This document shows positions 36,380-44,838 of a DNA stretch of 64,000 nt, one piece after another. Under the pieces are notes generated by a model, which saw nothing but the letters and a program-made list of their open reading frames with translations, was not told the origin of the DNA and did not search any database. The position numbers were made by a program, and so were the translations under genes. Within the stretch, counting starts at the first letter, position 1; every line of letters starts with the position of its first letter. Source of the DNA: Bacteroidia bacterium (GTDB lineage Bacteria > Bacteroidota > Bacteroidia > J057 > JADKCL01); assembly GCA_020635905.1 (NCBI GenBank), contig JACJYV010000004.1, positions 186,001 to 250,000 on the forward strand. The letters run 5' to 3'.

Positions 36380-37465
36380 TTAACCGTAGGTTACCTTTAC
36401 ATTGGGGGTCATGGGGTGGCTCTGGCAGGTCAGCACGTAGCCTTCCTCCAGTTCAGCATCAGAGAGTCCTTCCGTCTCTTCCATTTCGATCACCCCGGTT
36501 TGACATTTGGCCCGGCAGGTGGTACAAATACCCATCTGGCAGGCATAGGGAGGGTCCAGACCCTCTTCAATGGCCACTTCCAGAATGGTCATGTCGGCGG
36601 GAACGGTAATGGTGTAATCGCTTCCGTCGAGGTGTACCTGCACTTCGTAAGTGCCGCGTTTGGGCTCAAAATTGGCAGCATCACCCGTGGAAGCCCTTTC
36701 CTCGTCGAGTTTGGGCAGGGGAGCGGTAAATAATTCCTGATGAATGTCGGCTTTGCCAATGCCCAAAAAGGCGAGCGCCTTTTTGGCTTCTTCCATCATG
36801 CCAGCGGGGCCGCACAGGTAAAAACCAGCGGGGCGCTTGTCAGAGCTGACCAGATCCTGGCAGATTTGCAGCAGCACGGATTTATCCAGCGGACCTTTCA
36901 GACCTGTCCAGTCAGCTGGCGGGTTGTCGAGGGCGTGAATGATCTTGATGCGATGGGCTCCAAATTTGGCCAGCAAGGCGTCCAGAGTAGATTTGAAAAT
37001 AATAGATTTCTCGTCGCGGTTGGCGTAGATCAGGGAAATACGGCTCCCGGGCTCCATTTGCAGGATGGTTTTGATCATGGAAAGGAGAGGAGTGATGCCG
37101 CTGCCGCCCCCGATCATGATGTAGTGCTTTTCGTTGGAAGGTTTGGTCTCCACGGTGAAATTTCCCATCGGCGGGTAAACCAGCATGGAATCACCTTCTT
37201 TCAGGTTGGCAGAAAGCGCATTGGAAACCCGTCCATCGGCCACTTGCTTGACCGTTACAATCAGGTCCTCGTCGGTAAAAGGGGAGGAGCAGAGGCTGTA
37301 AGCCCGGCGCAGATTTTCCCCGTTGACGGGTACCTGCAAGGTGAGGTACTGCCCTGATTTGTAATGAAATTCGGCTGTACGTGGCTTTTCAAAAACGATC
37401 GAAAGTGCGTCGGGAGTTTCCCAGATTACTTTTTTGACCGTCAAAGACTGAAATTGGAGGCTCAT
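36380..37465 (-). CDS. PaaE-like FAD/[2Fe-2S] oxidoreductase
   Basis: 361 residues from ATG at 37465 (an upstream in-frame ATG at 37519 is unlikely; MSLQFQSLTVKKV is the usual start of the domain). FAD-binding barrel with RAYSLCSSP (about 53-61), NAD(P) domain with GGGSGITPLLSMI (about 118-130) and FYLCGPAGMM (about 222-231). The C-terminal plant-type ferredoxin domain has cluster Cys in ACQMGICTTCRAKC and LTCQ. The layout equals the reductase subunit PaaE of phenylacetyl-CoA epoxidase and related ferredoxin reductases. No paaABC genes are near, so it probably serves another oxygenase or desaturase. Confidence 0.92.
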   Translation of the reverse strand: MSLQFQSLTVKKVIWETPDALSIVFEKPRTAEFHYKSGQYLTLQVPVNGENLRRAYSLCSSPFTDEDLIVTVKQVADGRVSNALSANLKEGDSMLVYPPMGNFTVETKPSNEKHYIMIGGGSGITPLLSMIKTILQMEPGSRISLIYANRDEKSIIFKSTLDALLAKFGAHRIKIIHALDNPPADWTGLKGPLDKSVLLQICQDLVSSDKRPAGFYLCGPAGMMEEAKKALAFLGIGKADIHQELFTAPLPKLDEERASTGDAANFEPKRGTYEVQVHLDGSDYTITVPADMTILEVAIEEGLDPPYACQMGICTTCRAKCQTGVIEMEETEGLSDAELEEGYVLTCQSHPMTPNVKVTYG

Positions 37466-37535
37466 GCGCGTAAATTTTTCTGTTTCTCTAACCCGATTTT
37501 GGAGAAATCTATCAAGCACTTAAAAATCTTAGGAG

Positions 37536-37649
37536 CCTTTTAAAAACACGGGAGATCAAGGCGGACGCAGGTGAGAAAAGCGGAGTTTACTGAGGTAAAT
37601 GAGCCTTTCTGAACCAGGTCCAACGCTGAGATTCTGAAGTTTTTAAAGG
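37536..37649 (+). repeat. Interspersed structured element, copy A
   Basis: 114 bases. Terminal arms CCTTTTAAAAAC (37536-37547) and GTTTTTAAAGG (37639-37649) pair with one bulge; internal hairpin TTTAC-TGAG-GTAAA at 37586-37599. It shares GATCAAGGCGGACGCAGG, GTAAATGAGC and GTCCAACGC with copy B at 44839-44954, which is in the opposite orientation. Lies between divergent genes. Confidence 0.85.
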
Positions 37650-37803
37650 TTCCGGGTGCAAAAATAGAATTAATAACGGAAAGGGGAAAAAAATTAGTGG
37701 GAGGGAGGTGCTCCAAATGAGTCCTATCTGAAAGAAGGAGAATTGCCTTGGCCAAGTAAGAATTGGATTTCATTCACAACCTTCTTATAGATTGGGTTGA
37801 ATT

Positions 37804-37824
37804 TGATGTGAATATTTCACGCAA
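37804..37824. promoter_or_regulatory. Operator candidate 1 upstream of rloA
   Basis: TGATGTGA-ATATT-TCACGCAA: same 8-5-8 architecture as site 2, with an identical right half and 5 of 8 matches in the left half. Lies upstream of the candidate promoter at 37851. Confidence 0.5.
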
Positions 37825-37850
37825 TGGAATAAATGGTGGAAATATGCTAA

Positions 37851-37858
37851 TACTTTCG
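37851..37858 (+). promoter_or_regulatory. Candidate -7 box of the rloAB operon
   Basis: TACTTTCG, one change from TAnnTTTG, between the two operator candidates. Transcription would start near 37863, upstream of site 2. Confidence 0.4.
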
Positions 37859-37874
37859 TGCGAAAAGTTGTATA

Positions 37875-37895
37875 TTGCGTGATAATTTCACGCAA
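37875..37895. promoter_or_regulatory. Operator candidate 2, perfect inverted repeat before rloA
   Basis: TTGCGTGA-TAATT-TCACGCAA is a perfect 8-bp inverted repeat ending 6 bases before the ATG. A bound repressor would block elongation or initiation; as RNA it could hide the start codon. Confidence 0.6.
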
Positions 37896-37901
37896 AGCAA
37901 G

Positions 37902-39281
37902 ATGCTGATTCGATTTGTAGTTAAAAACGTCTTCTCATTTGGGCCTCAAAGAGAATTTAATATGATTCCCTACCAGCGCCTGGGGACTTTAAATGAGCAT
38001 AAATACCAAATTTCAGACTTTGAGGTTTTGAAAATGGCATCCATTTATGGGGCAAACGGCGCAGGGAAGTCCAATCTGATCAAATCCCTGAAATTGCTTC
38101 AAACCTTGGTTCGCAATCACGATTTTCCTTATCTGGTGAGCGATACGACTTTCAAGCTCGGGGGAAGAACAAAAGAAAAGGTGAGTCAGGTTTTTGCGGT
38201 GGAGTTTTTTCAGGGGGGAATCCCATTTTATTATGGATTGGAAATATTGGGAGGAATTGTTCTAACAGAAGAGCTTTACGAATCAGGATTGGGAAAGAGA
38301 GCGGATATCCTTCTGTTTGAACGCAAACTAGACTCTTCTGGAAAATCCAACCTGAAATTTTCCCCTGAATTGGAGGACAATGAAGAGCTAAGGATTTTGA
38401 AAAAAATACTCATGGAGGAATTCGTCAAAGAAAAGGAGCCCATTTTGAAATTGCTCTCCAACAGACATAATCCACACTTTGAAAAAATCAAACAAGCCTT
38501 TTCATGGTTTGATTCTGCCTTGAAAATTATTAATCCAGAATCCAAACCAATGGGTATTGCCCAGCAAATCGAAAAGGATATGAAGTTCAAACGCTACGCG
38601 GAGGAGCTGATGTGTTCGTTTGACCTTGGAATAAAATCACTTAACGCGGCCAGAAAGGAAATTCATGATTTTTTTGGAAAAGACAATGAGGAAGAGGTCG
38701 CAAAATGGATCAAAAGGGTGGAGGAGTCTCCAGGTAAATTGTATGGAATCAGGCTTGGAAGGGGTTCAGAATTGGTTTTGGCTATGGAGGATGAAAAAGT
38801 TTGGGTGAAATATCTTGAATTGCAACACAAGGGCTTTCAGGGAGAGGAAGTGCCTTTTGACCTGATTGACGAATCGGACGGGACGGTGCGTCTTTTGGAT
38901 TTTGTACCTGCATTTAATGATTTGGTGACCTCTCCAAAGGTTTATGTGATCGATGAAATTGAACGAAGCATTCATCCCCTGCTAATCAAGGAGTTGGTGC
39001 GAAAATTCTCTCTTGATCCCCTAACCCTGGGCCAATTGATTTTTACCACCCATGAGTCCAATCTTCTGGACCAGGAAATATTCAGACAGGATGAGATCTG
39101 GTTTGTCGAAAAGGATCAGGAGGGGGCAACAGATTTATATTCCCTAAGTAGTTTTAAGGAGCATAAAACCATTGATATCCGCAAAGGCTACCTGAACGGG
39201 AGATATGGATCCATTCCTTTTATGGGCAATTTGAACGATTTGAACTGGCAGGAATATGCTTCTAAGGAATCGACTTTTTGA
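37902..39281 (+). CDS. RloA/AbiLi-like AAA-family defence ATPase
   Basis: 459 residues from ATG at 37902. A TTG at 37875 lies inside the operator palindrome and is unlikely as start; MLIRFVVKNVFSFG is the usual beginning of this ATPase type. Walker A GANGAGKS near 51-58, an ABC-like signature DESDGTVRLLDF near 330, Walker B VYVIDEIERSIHP near 354 and an H-loop FTTHESNLLD near 390. The long helical middle is SMC/RecF-like. There is no TOPRIM domain of its own, unlike OLD nucleases. The next gene, overlapping by 26 bases, is RloB. The pair corresponds to RloAB, which phage-defence catalogues group with AbiL. It is AT-richer than its flanks, consistent with horizontal gain. Confidence 0.88.
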   Translation: MLIRFVVKNVFSFGPQREFNMIPYQRLGTLNEHKYQISDFEVLKMASIYGANGAGKSNLIKSLKLLQTLVRNHDFPYLVSDTTFKLGGRTKEKVSQVFAVEFFQGGIPFYYGLEILGGIVLTEELYESGLGKRADILLFERKLDSSGKSNLKFSPELEDNEELRILKKILMEEFVKEKEPILKLLSNRHNPHFEKIKQAFSWFDSALKIINPESKPMGIAQQIEKDMKFKRYAEELMCSFDLGIKSLNAARKEIHDFFGKDNEEEVAKWIKRVEESPGKLYGIRLGRGSELVLAMEDEKVWVKYLELQHKGFQGEEVPFDLIDESDGTVRLLDFVPAFNDLVTSPKVYVIDEIERSIHPLLIKELVRKFSLDPLTLGQLIFTTHESNLLDQEIFRQDEIWFVEKDQEGATDLYSLSSFKEHKTIDIRKGYLNGRYGSIPFMGNLNDLNWQEYASKESTF

Positions 39282-39936
39282 GCGAGAGCCACCTACCCGC
39301 GAGGCAAAGAGTATTTATATCTTCTGTGAAGGAGTAAAAAGAGAGGTTCAATACTTTAAATATTTCAGAGAAATGGACTCCAGGATAAATCTGGAGATTT
39401 ACCCCCTTGCAGAAAATGAAAACAACTCTCCTTTGGGAATTCTTGAAATTGCAAAGAAATGCATTTTAAAAAAGGATACCCATCACAAACCCAAATACAG
39501 CTTCCAGAAAAATGATGAAGTTTGGATTGTAATTGATTTGGATCCTGATAAGTTTAATTCAAGGGAAAATCAGATCAAAGAGGTAAGAGAATATTGTAAT
39601 GCCCAAACAGGGTGGAATGTTGCCCTGAGCAATCCTTGTTTTGAAGTTTGGCTTTTCTATCATTTACACAAGGAAATTAAAAAAGGTATTGAGTATTTAA
39701 GCCAATGTTCGGCCTGGAAAAAGGAAACGAATTCGTCAATTAAAGGTGGGTTTGATTCGCGAAAGCACCCAATTTTTTTGGAACAGGCCATTTCGAATTC
39801 AAAAGAGAACCATTCTACTGAAGAGGGGCTTCCCAATAATGGCGCTACTGAAGTGCATTATTTGGGTGAAAGTATATTCCACGTTTTACACGAAAAAATC
39901 AAAAAGGCAGTCCAAGCCATTGAACGAGCAGAATAA
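39256..39936 (+). CDS. rloB: RloB/AbiLii-like protein
   Basis: 226 residues. RloB domain: AKSIYIFCEGVKREVQYFKY near 17-36 (the Glu in a C-E-G loop resembles the first TOPRIM acidic residue), VWIVIDLDPDKF near 92 (D-x-D, second acidic site) and NPCFEVWLFYHL near 120. It resembles TOPRIM-like nucleases, so it is the probable toxic effector released or activated by the ATPase. It starts inside the end of the ATPase gene, so the two are made together. The next gene is convergent 38 bases away, which closes the island on the right. Confidence 0.88.
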   Translation: MLLRNRLFEREPPTREAKSIYIFCEGVKREVQYFKYFREMDSRINLEIYPLAENENNSPLGILEIAKKCILKKDTHHKPKYSFQKNDEVWIVIDLDPDKFNSRENQIKEVREYCNAQTGWNVALSNPCFEVWLFYHLHKEIKKGIEYLSQCSAWKKETNSSIKGGFDSRKHPIFLEQAISNSKENHSTEEGLPNNGATEVHYLGESIFHVLHEKIKKAVQAIERAE

Positions 39937-39974
39937 AGAATTTCGGCTCCTGGCCATTTTTAATTATTCCAACC

Positions 39975-41057
39975 TCACCATGGCCCACCTCGCCTCACAT
40001 TCACAAACCTATCTCCCTCAAATCGAAACAATCCGCCTGAAAATCCGCACCAGAGGGTGCCGCGACGGTCCTCCAGCATGCTTTGCATGCCAAAAATCTC
40101 AATCAGGTCGGGACGATCAGATTCTGAAAACAGAGTGAATGCTCCCCCCTTGGCAGGATCGTACACCCAGGCGCCAGTCGCAAGGGCCCCAATCCAGACT
40201 TTGCCCGATTTTTCTATAAAAAGGTGGTAAATATCACTCTCATGCAGGCCTTTTTGGTCGGGAAACCGGGTGAAGGTTTTGCCATCGTAGCGGGCCAGTC
40301 CGCCCTCGTTTTGATAGGCGGGAAAATCAGAGGAAAGGCAGCCAAACCACATATTTCCCTGCTGATCCTCTAAAATGGAACTCACATTATTGCTGCACAG
40401 GCCATCTTTGCGGGTGTAATGCGTAAAAGCAACTGGATTGCCCTTTTGCGTGGGATCGTATTTGCAGACGCCCAATCCGTCGCGGGCAAACCAGAGGTTG
40501 CCGTGGCTGTCCTCCAGAAAATCCCAGACTTTTCCCTTTTCCCACTTCCAGGATGGATTTTCAATTTCAGGTTCAGGAAGTTGGAATTGTACAAAATGAT
40601 CGCCTTTCAGTTGAAAAACTCCCGCATTCGTTTTTGCCCAAAGGGTGCCGTCGCGGGTGACCATAAATCCACAGCCTGCCCCGGGTAGGCCCTGTTCAGG
40701 TCCAAAACGGGTATATTTCTTTCCGTCATACCTGACCGCGCCGTTATGCGAACCAAACCACAGGTTTCCAGCCCTGTCCTCACGGATGCAAACCGTTGTA
40801 TTCTCAATCAGGCCGTCGGCCTGGGTCAGGAAGGTCAGCTTTTTGCCATCAAAACGGGCCGCCCCGTCGGACATGGTGCCAAACCAAAGGTTGCCCTTGG
40901 AATCCTCAAAGGCGTCAACCACGTATTCAGAAACCTGCTGGTCAGCAGAATCTTGAGAGGTAGTGGATTTTGATCCTGCATTTGAAGGTGCACAGGATGA
41001 GAAATGCAGGGCAGTAAGCAGGAAAAGGCAGCAAAGGAAAAATAGGGATTTTTGCAT
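39975..41057 (-). CDS. Orphan two-component-regulator-propeller lipoprotein
   Basis: 360 residues. Lipobox HFSSC at Cys22, then a low-complexity linker (SKSTTSQDSADQQ) and a propeller of Reg_prop repeats: DAFEDSKGNLWFGTMSDG, CIREDRAGNLWFGSHNG, FLEDSHGNLWFARDGLG, ILEDQQGNMWFGC, MLEDRRGTLWCGFSGG. It has the same repeat type as the sensor region of the histidine kinase at 9.2 kb but lacks a membrane helix, Y_Y_Y domain or kinase. It is therefore a free periplasmic or outer-membrane-attached propeller, perhaps a ligand-binding accessory or a decayed sensor fused to a lipoprotein signal. Single gene. Confidence 0.85.
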   Translation of the reverse strand: MQKSLFFLCCLFLLTALHFSSCAPSNAGSKSTTSQDSADQQVSEYVVDAFEDSKGNLWFGTMSDGAARFDGKKLTFLTQADGLIENTTVCIREDRAGNLWFGSHNGAVRYDGKKYTRFGPEQGLPGAGCGFMVTRDGTLWAKTNAGVFQLKGDHFVQFQLPEPEIENPSWKWEKGKVWDFLEDSHGNLWFARDGLGVCKYDPTQKGNPVAFTHYTRKDGLCSNNVSSILEDQQGNMWFGCLSSDFPAYQNEGGLARYDGKTFTRFPDQKGLHESDIYHLFIEKSGKVWIGALATGAWVYDPAKGGAFTLFSESDRPDLIEIFGMQSMLEDRRGTLWCGFSGGLFRFEGDRFVNVRRGGPW

Positions 41058-41196
41058 AGAGAAAATTCTGAATCCAAAGTTAATCTCTATCCGTTTTCTG
41101 AGACAGGATGGCGTGTAAAATAGTGTAAATGCAGGGTAAAAGTTTGGGAAAATGCCTTTTTGAAGAACCTGGGAAAGGGCCGCGAGGCAAATTTTT

Positions 41197-41505
41197 CTAT
41201 TCCATGCTGGTGAAATAGGGGTAGAAAAGGAGGATGAGGAGAATAAAAAATGAAATGTAGGTCAGTAATTTGTGCTTTTTCCAGACGGAAAAAGCAGCCA
41301 CCCCGCAAATCAGGATGGTCCAGATCTGATAAGCCAGAAAGAATTTTTGCGAAGCAAAAATTGACCAGGGCGGCGTTCCTTCCTTTCCGTACTCAAATTG
41401 ATTCACCAAAAACAAATCCATCACCCCGCGCAAAGCCAGCAGTCCCAGCAGCACATACAGCATGATGGTCATGGTTTTATTGGATTTGGGGGCTGATTCG
41501 CTCAT
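41197..41505 (-). CDS. Small membrane protein, three helices
   Basis: 102 residues with three predicted membrane segments (MTIMLYVLLGLLALRGVMDLF, FFLAYQIWTILICGVAAFSVW, LLTYISFFILLILLFYPYF). Family not recognised. A TTG-N20-TAACTTCG promoter ends 4 bases before the ATG, which supports the start and a leaderless transcript. Confidence 0.65.
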   Translation of the reverse strand: MSESAPKSNKTMTIMLYVLLGLLALRGVMDLFLVNQFEYGKEGTPPWSIFASQKFFLAYQIWTILICGVAAFSVWKKHKLLTYISFFILLILLFYPYFTSME

Positions 41506-41509
41506 GCAG

Positions 41510-41540
41510 CGAAGTTAAGAAAAAGCCTTTCACCCTTCAA
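41510..41540 (-). promoter_or_regulatory. -33/-7 promoter of the small membrane protein
   Basis: Minus strand TTG (41540-41538), 20 bases, TAACTTCG (41517-41510), 4 bases, ATG. Confidence 0.55.
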
Positions 41541-41575
41541 AGCAAATCGGGTAGAGTGAACAAAAGAATGTTCAA

Positions 41576-42340
41576 TTACTGCGGCAACCGTACAATTAAC
41601 CCACCTTCCATTCCCACACCATTCAGGGTGCCGCTGTTGTATTTGTCGTCCTCAATGGCCTGGTAGGTGATTTTACCATCCCCACCAATGATGGGATTCA
41701 TAAAATCATTCAGGTTGCGCACATGCGAATTCAACGAAAACTGCATGACCGGGCGGATATATAATTGTACAAATTCAGCCAGCTTAAATTGGGCCTCATA
41801 ACTGAAGCTGATCCCAATCGCTGCGCTCTGGTCGATGTTCAACATTTTGCCCGTTCCCTGGTTGCCGGGATTGGCATCCCAGGCGGTATAAACTGCCAGA
41901 TCGCCGATCAGAATACCCGCTCCCGCCGCATGGGTAAACCATTTTTCCTCCATGATTTCATAGCTCACCCCAAATTCAACCGTATTGCTGCGAAACAAAA
42001 ACTTACGGTAACGGGCCGGATCCACATATTGCGACTGCAAAAACTGGTGTTTATTTTTGAAAATTCCTTCCAGAAAAATTCCGTCTGCAATCTCGTACCG
42101 TCCGCCAAAAGAAATACCATGCAGGAAGTTGATGGGAGCGAGGTTGTTGCGGATTTCAAGCGGATAACGCTCATTATTAAACACATCAATCAGGTGGTTG
42201 AAATCTCTGGCATAGGTATTGTGAACATTATACCCGAACCGCACCTGCAACCGGGCCGGATCAAATTGACCCATTAGTTCAGTGAAACCTGCAAGGAAGA
42301 GCAAAATGAAAAGAAAAAATTGGACTTTGATGTTTTTCAT
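41576..42340 (-). CDS. Outer-membrane beta-barrel-like protein
   Basis: 254 residues from ATG at 42340 (signal peptide MKNIKVQFFLFILLFLAGFTELMGQ); a longer frame to 42448 adds only a non-signal extension. The mature part alternates polar and aromatic residues as in barrels (LQVRFGYNVHNTYAR, GISFGGRYEIADGIFLEG, TVEFGVSYEIMEEKWF, LAEFVQLYIRPVMQFSL) and ends VGMEGGLIVRLPQ. No family recognised; location in the outer membrane is inferred. Divergent from the FG-GAP/OmpA gene with 127 bases between. Confidence 0.7.
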   Translation of the reverse strand: MKNIKVQFFLFILLFLAGFTELMGQFDPARLQVRFGYNVHNTYARDFNHLIDVFNNERYPLEIRNNLAPINFLHGISFGGRYEIADGIFLEGIFKNKHQFLQSQYVDPARYRKFLFRSNTVEFGVSYEIMEEKWFTHAAGAGILIGDLAVYTAWDANPGNQGTGKMLNIDQSAAIGISFSYEAQFKLAEFVQLYIRPVMQFSLNSHVRNLNDFMNPIIGGDGKITYQAIEDDKYNSGTLNGVGMEGGLIVRLPQ

Positions 42341-42467
42341 GGTCAGTAATAACTTGACGTTTTGCACAATCCAAAGGGTTAATCTGGACAAAAGATTAAG
42401 GCATTTACCGGGATAAATGCTACTTTTACCCCCTTGTAATACAGGCACTCAAAAAAACGCATACTTC

Positions 42468-44834
42468 ATGAAGCATTACAAGCAACTCTTTCAACGATTT
42501 GTACCCTCAGCTTTATTGTTTGTGTTCATTTTTATGGTCACTACGACCGCAAAGGCACAAGTAACCAACCGTTCAGGCGTTGACAGTACAATCTTTATTT
42601 CCCACACCGTCTTCCTGCCCAAATTTGCCTACACCTCAGGCAAGGAAAACTGGGACCTCGCCGTCGGCGACTTCAACAAGGATGGAAGCCCCGACATTGT
42701 TTCCATTTCCCAGCTCGACAGTAAGGTAAACATCCACATCAACGATGGCCACGGAGGATTTGGCAGCATTATATCCTATCCGACCGGCAATTTCCCACGT
42801 TCCGTGTGCGTTCTCGATGCCAATGGCGACGGCTGGCTCGACGTAGCCACCGCCTCCATCAAGGACATGTCCGTCAACGTCCATCTGAACGACGGGAAGG
42901 GCGGGCTGCTGGCCAAACGTTCCCTGCGCACCAGCGGTGGATTTCCTCACGACATACAGGCCGCAGACATTGACCAGGATGGCAAAATGGATCTCATTGT
43001 GGTCAGCAACACCGCTTCCACCGTTAATATTCACAAAGGCGATGGCAATGGCATGTTTGCAGGCGCAGACGCCATCCGTACGGGCGGCATGCCCCGTTGC
43101 GTCAAAGTTTATGACATAAACGAAGACGGATTGCCCGACCTGCTGGTCGGTGCGGACGACCGCACCATCAACCTCCACATCAATCTTGGAGGGGGGAAAT
43201 TTGCTCCCAAAGAATACCTCCTCACCGCAGAATCCATCTGGGGCATTGGCGTGGCCGACTTCAACGGCGATGGTAAACCCGACGTGTGCGGAACCAGCTA
43301 CTCCGTCAATTCACTCTGCATCCATTATAACGAAGGCGTCGATTTTCGCACCAAGAAAATCAAATGGGCCATGGCCAAGTGTATTGACTCAGGAGATAAA
43401 AACTTCGACCTCGTGGTGGAGGATTTTGACATGGACGGCGATCCCGATATCGTGACCGCTTCCACCCGCGACGAGGTGATCAACGTGCACCTCAACAAGG
43501 GTGGCGTGATTCAGGATAAAGCCACCATCACTTCTGGCAACTGGAATGCAGGCATCGTGGCCGCCGACTTCGACGGCGACAAGGACATTGACATTGCCAC
43601 GGCTTCCATCAAGGACAATAACATCAACATCCACCGCAACAGATCCATTGATCCTGAGCCCGAAGCCACTAGCACCTGCGTGTATGGCACCGTTTTCGAC
43701 AAAGACACGGGCAAGCCCCTGCCAGCCATTATCTCCATCCTCAAACCCGATGGATATTCCTTCAAATCAGTCAAATCTGAGGACGGAAAATACAAAATGT
43801 GCGGCGTGCCTTTCTACAAAGGCTATACCCTGGCTGTGAAATCCAAAGGATTTCCCAAATACGAAGAATCCTTCGACCTGCCCAAAGAAGTAGGCGAAGA
43901 CGGACTCAAAATCGACGTGTATCTTCAGCGCATCAAAGAAACCTTTGTCTATGGCAAGATCATCGACATGGAGACCAAATTGCCGCTGGCTGGCGCCAGC
44001 GTTACCATCAAAAACAAAGATGGCAATCTCATTGCCACCGTAAAAGCTGATGCCACAGGCAATTACAAATACAGCCTGCCCTTTGATTCCAATTACGAAC
44101 TCACCGCCGAATTTCCCGATTACAACTCCAAAACGGGATCAGTATCCCTTTTCCCCAGCGATTACCCCAAAGGAGTGGAGAAAAACTTTGAGCTGATGAA
44201 AATCAAGCCCAAAACCACGGCTTGTGTGCAGGGCTACGTGATGGACGACAAAACCAAAGACAAGCTGAGCGATGCAGAATTGAAAATTCTGGACAAAGAG
44301 GGCAACATCATCAAAAAAGTGAAGTCTGATGCCAGTGGCCACTACGAGGCCTGCGACATTCCGTTTGGAGATTACGACGTGTCCACCACCCGCAAAGATT
44401 ACATGTTCAAAGTGGATTCCTTCAGCCTGGCTCCCCGCCATGCTGAGACACCCCTCGACAAAGACATCGAGCTGACCCGCTTTTTCATTGGCATGAATAT
44501 CGTGCTCAACGACATCTTCTACGATGTGGCCAAGGCCACCCTGCGACCCGAGTCCAAAGACGAACTCGATCGTCTGATCAAAATCATGGTGGACAACCCG
44601 ACCCTGGTGATTGAGATTTCGGGCCATACCGACAGCGACGGATCAGATGCCTACAACCTCAACCTCAGCCAGCGCCGCGCCCAGTCTGTGGTGGATTACC
44701 TGATCGAGGCCAATATCGCGGATAACCGTCTGGTAGCCAAGGGCTATGGAGAAACCACTCCCCGCGCTCCCAACGATACCCCCGCCAACAAGCAGCTCAA
44801 CCGCCGCACGGAACTCAAAGTGTTGGATTTCTAA
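42468..44834 (+). CDS. FG-GAP propeller / CarboxypepD_reg / OmpA envelope protein
   Basis: 788 residues from ATG at 42468; the frame extends 17 codons upstream but only this ATG gives a normal signal peptide (ends TTAKAQ). Residues about 45-400 are FG-GAP/VCBS-like repeats with calcium-loop motifs (GDFNKDGSPDIVS, LDANGDGWLDVAT, ADFNGDGKPDVCG, DFDMDGDPDIVTA). These form an integrin-like propeller. Three carboxypeptidase-regulatory-like domains follow (about 415, 505 and 600). The C-terminal OmpA domain has FYDVAKATLRPES and HTDSDGSDAYNLNLSQRRA. It is anchored to peptidoglycan by OmpA and exposes a metal-dependent binding propeller; role in surface adhesion or envelope scaffolding is inferred. 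Copy B of the structured element lies 4 bases after the stop, then a terminator. Confidence 0.92.
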   Translation: MKHYKQLFQRFVPSALLFVFIFMVTTTAKAQVTNRSGVDSTIFISHTVFLPKFAYTSGKENWDLAVGDFNKDGSPDIVSISQLDSKVNIHINDGHGGFGSIISYPTGNFPRSVCVLDANGDGWLDVATASIKDMSVNVHLNDGKGGLLAKRSLRTSGGFPHDIQAADIDQDGKMDLIVVSNTASTVNIHKGDGNGMFAGADAIRTGGMPRCVKVYDINEDGLPDLLVGADDRTINLHINLGGGKFAPKEYLLTAESIWGIGVADFNGDGKPDVCGTSYSVNSLCIHYNEGVDFRTKKIKWAMAKCIDSGDKNFDLVVEDFDMDGDPDIVTASTRDEVINVHLNKGGVIQDKATITSGNWNAGIVAADFDGDKDIDIATASIKDNNINIHRNRSIDPEPEATSTCVYGTVFDKDTGKPLPAIISILKPDGYSFKSVKSEDGKYKMCGVPFYKGYTLAVKSKGFPKYEESFDLPKEVGEDGLKIDVYLQRIKETFVYGKIIDMETKLPLAGASVTIKNKDGNLIATVKADATGNYKYSLPFDSNYELTAEFPDYNSKTGSVSLFPSDYPKGVEKNFELMKIKPKTTACVQGYVMDDKTKDKLSDAELKILDKEGNIIKKVKSDASGHYEACDIPFGDYDVSTTRKDYMFKVDSFSLAPRHAETPLDKDIELTRFFIGMNIVLNDIFYDVAKATLRPESKDELDRLIKIMVDNPTLVIEISGHTDSDGSDAYNLNLSQRRAQSVVDYLIEANIADNRLVAKGYGETTPRAPNDTPANKQLNRRTELKVLDF

Positions 44835-44838
44835 AGGT

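Noticed and set aside
37540..37773. A 77-codon minus-strand frame between the reductase and rloA
   Set aside because: It lies on structured element A and lacks protein-like composition.
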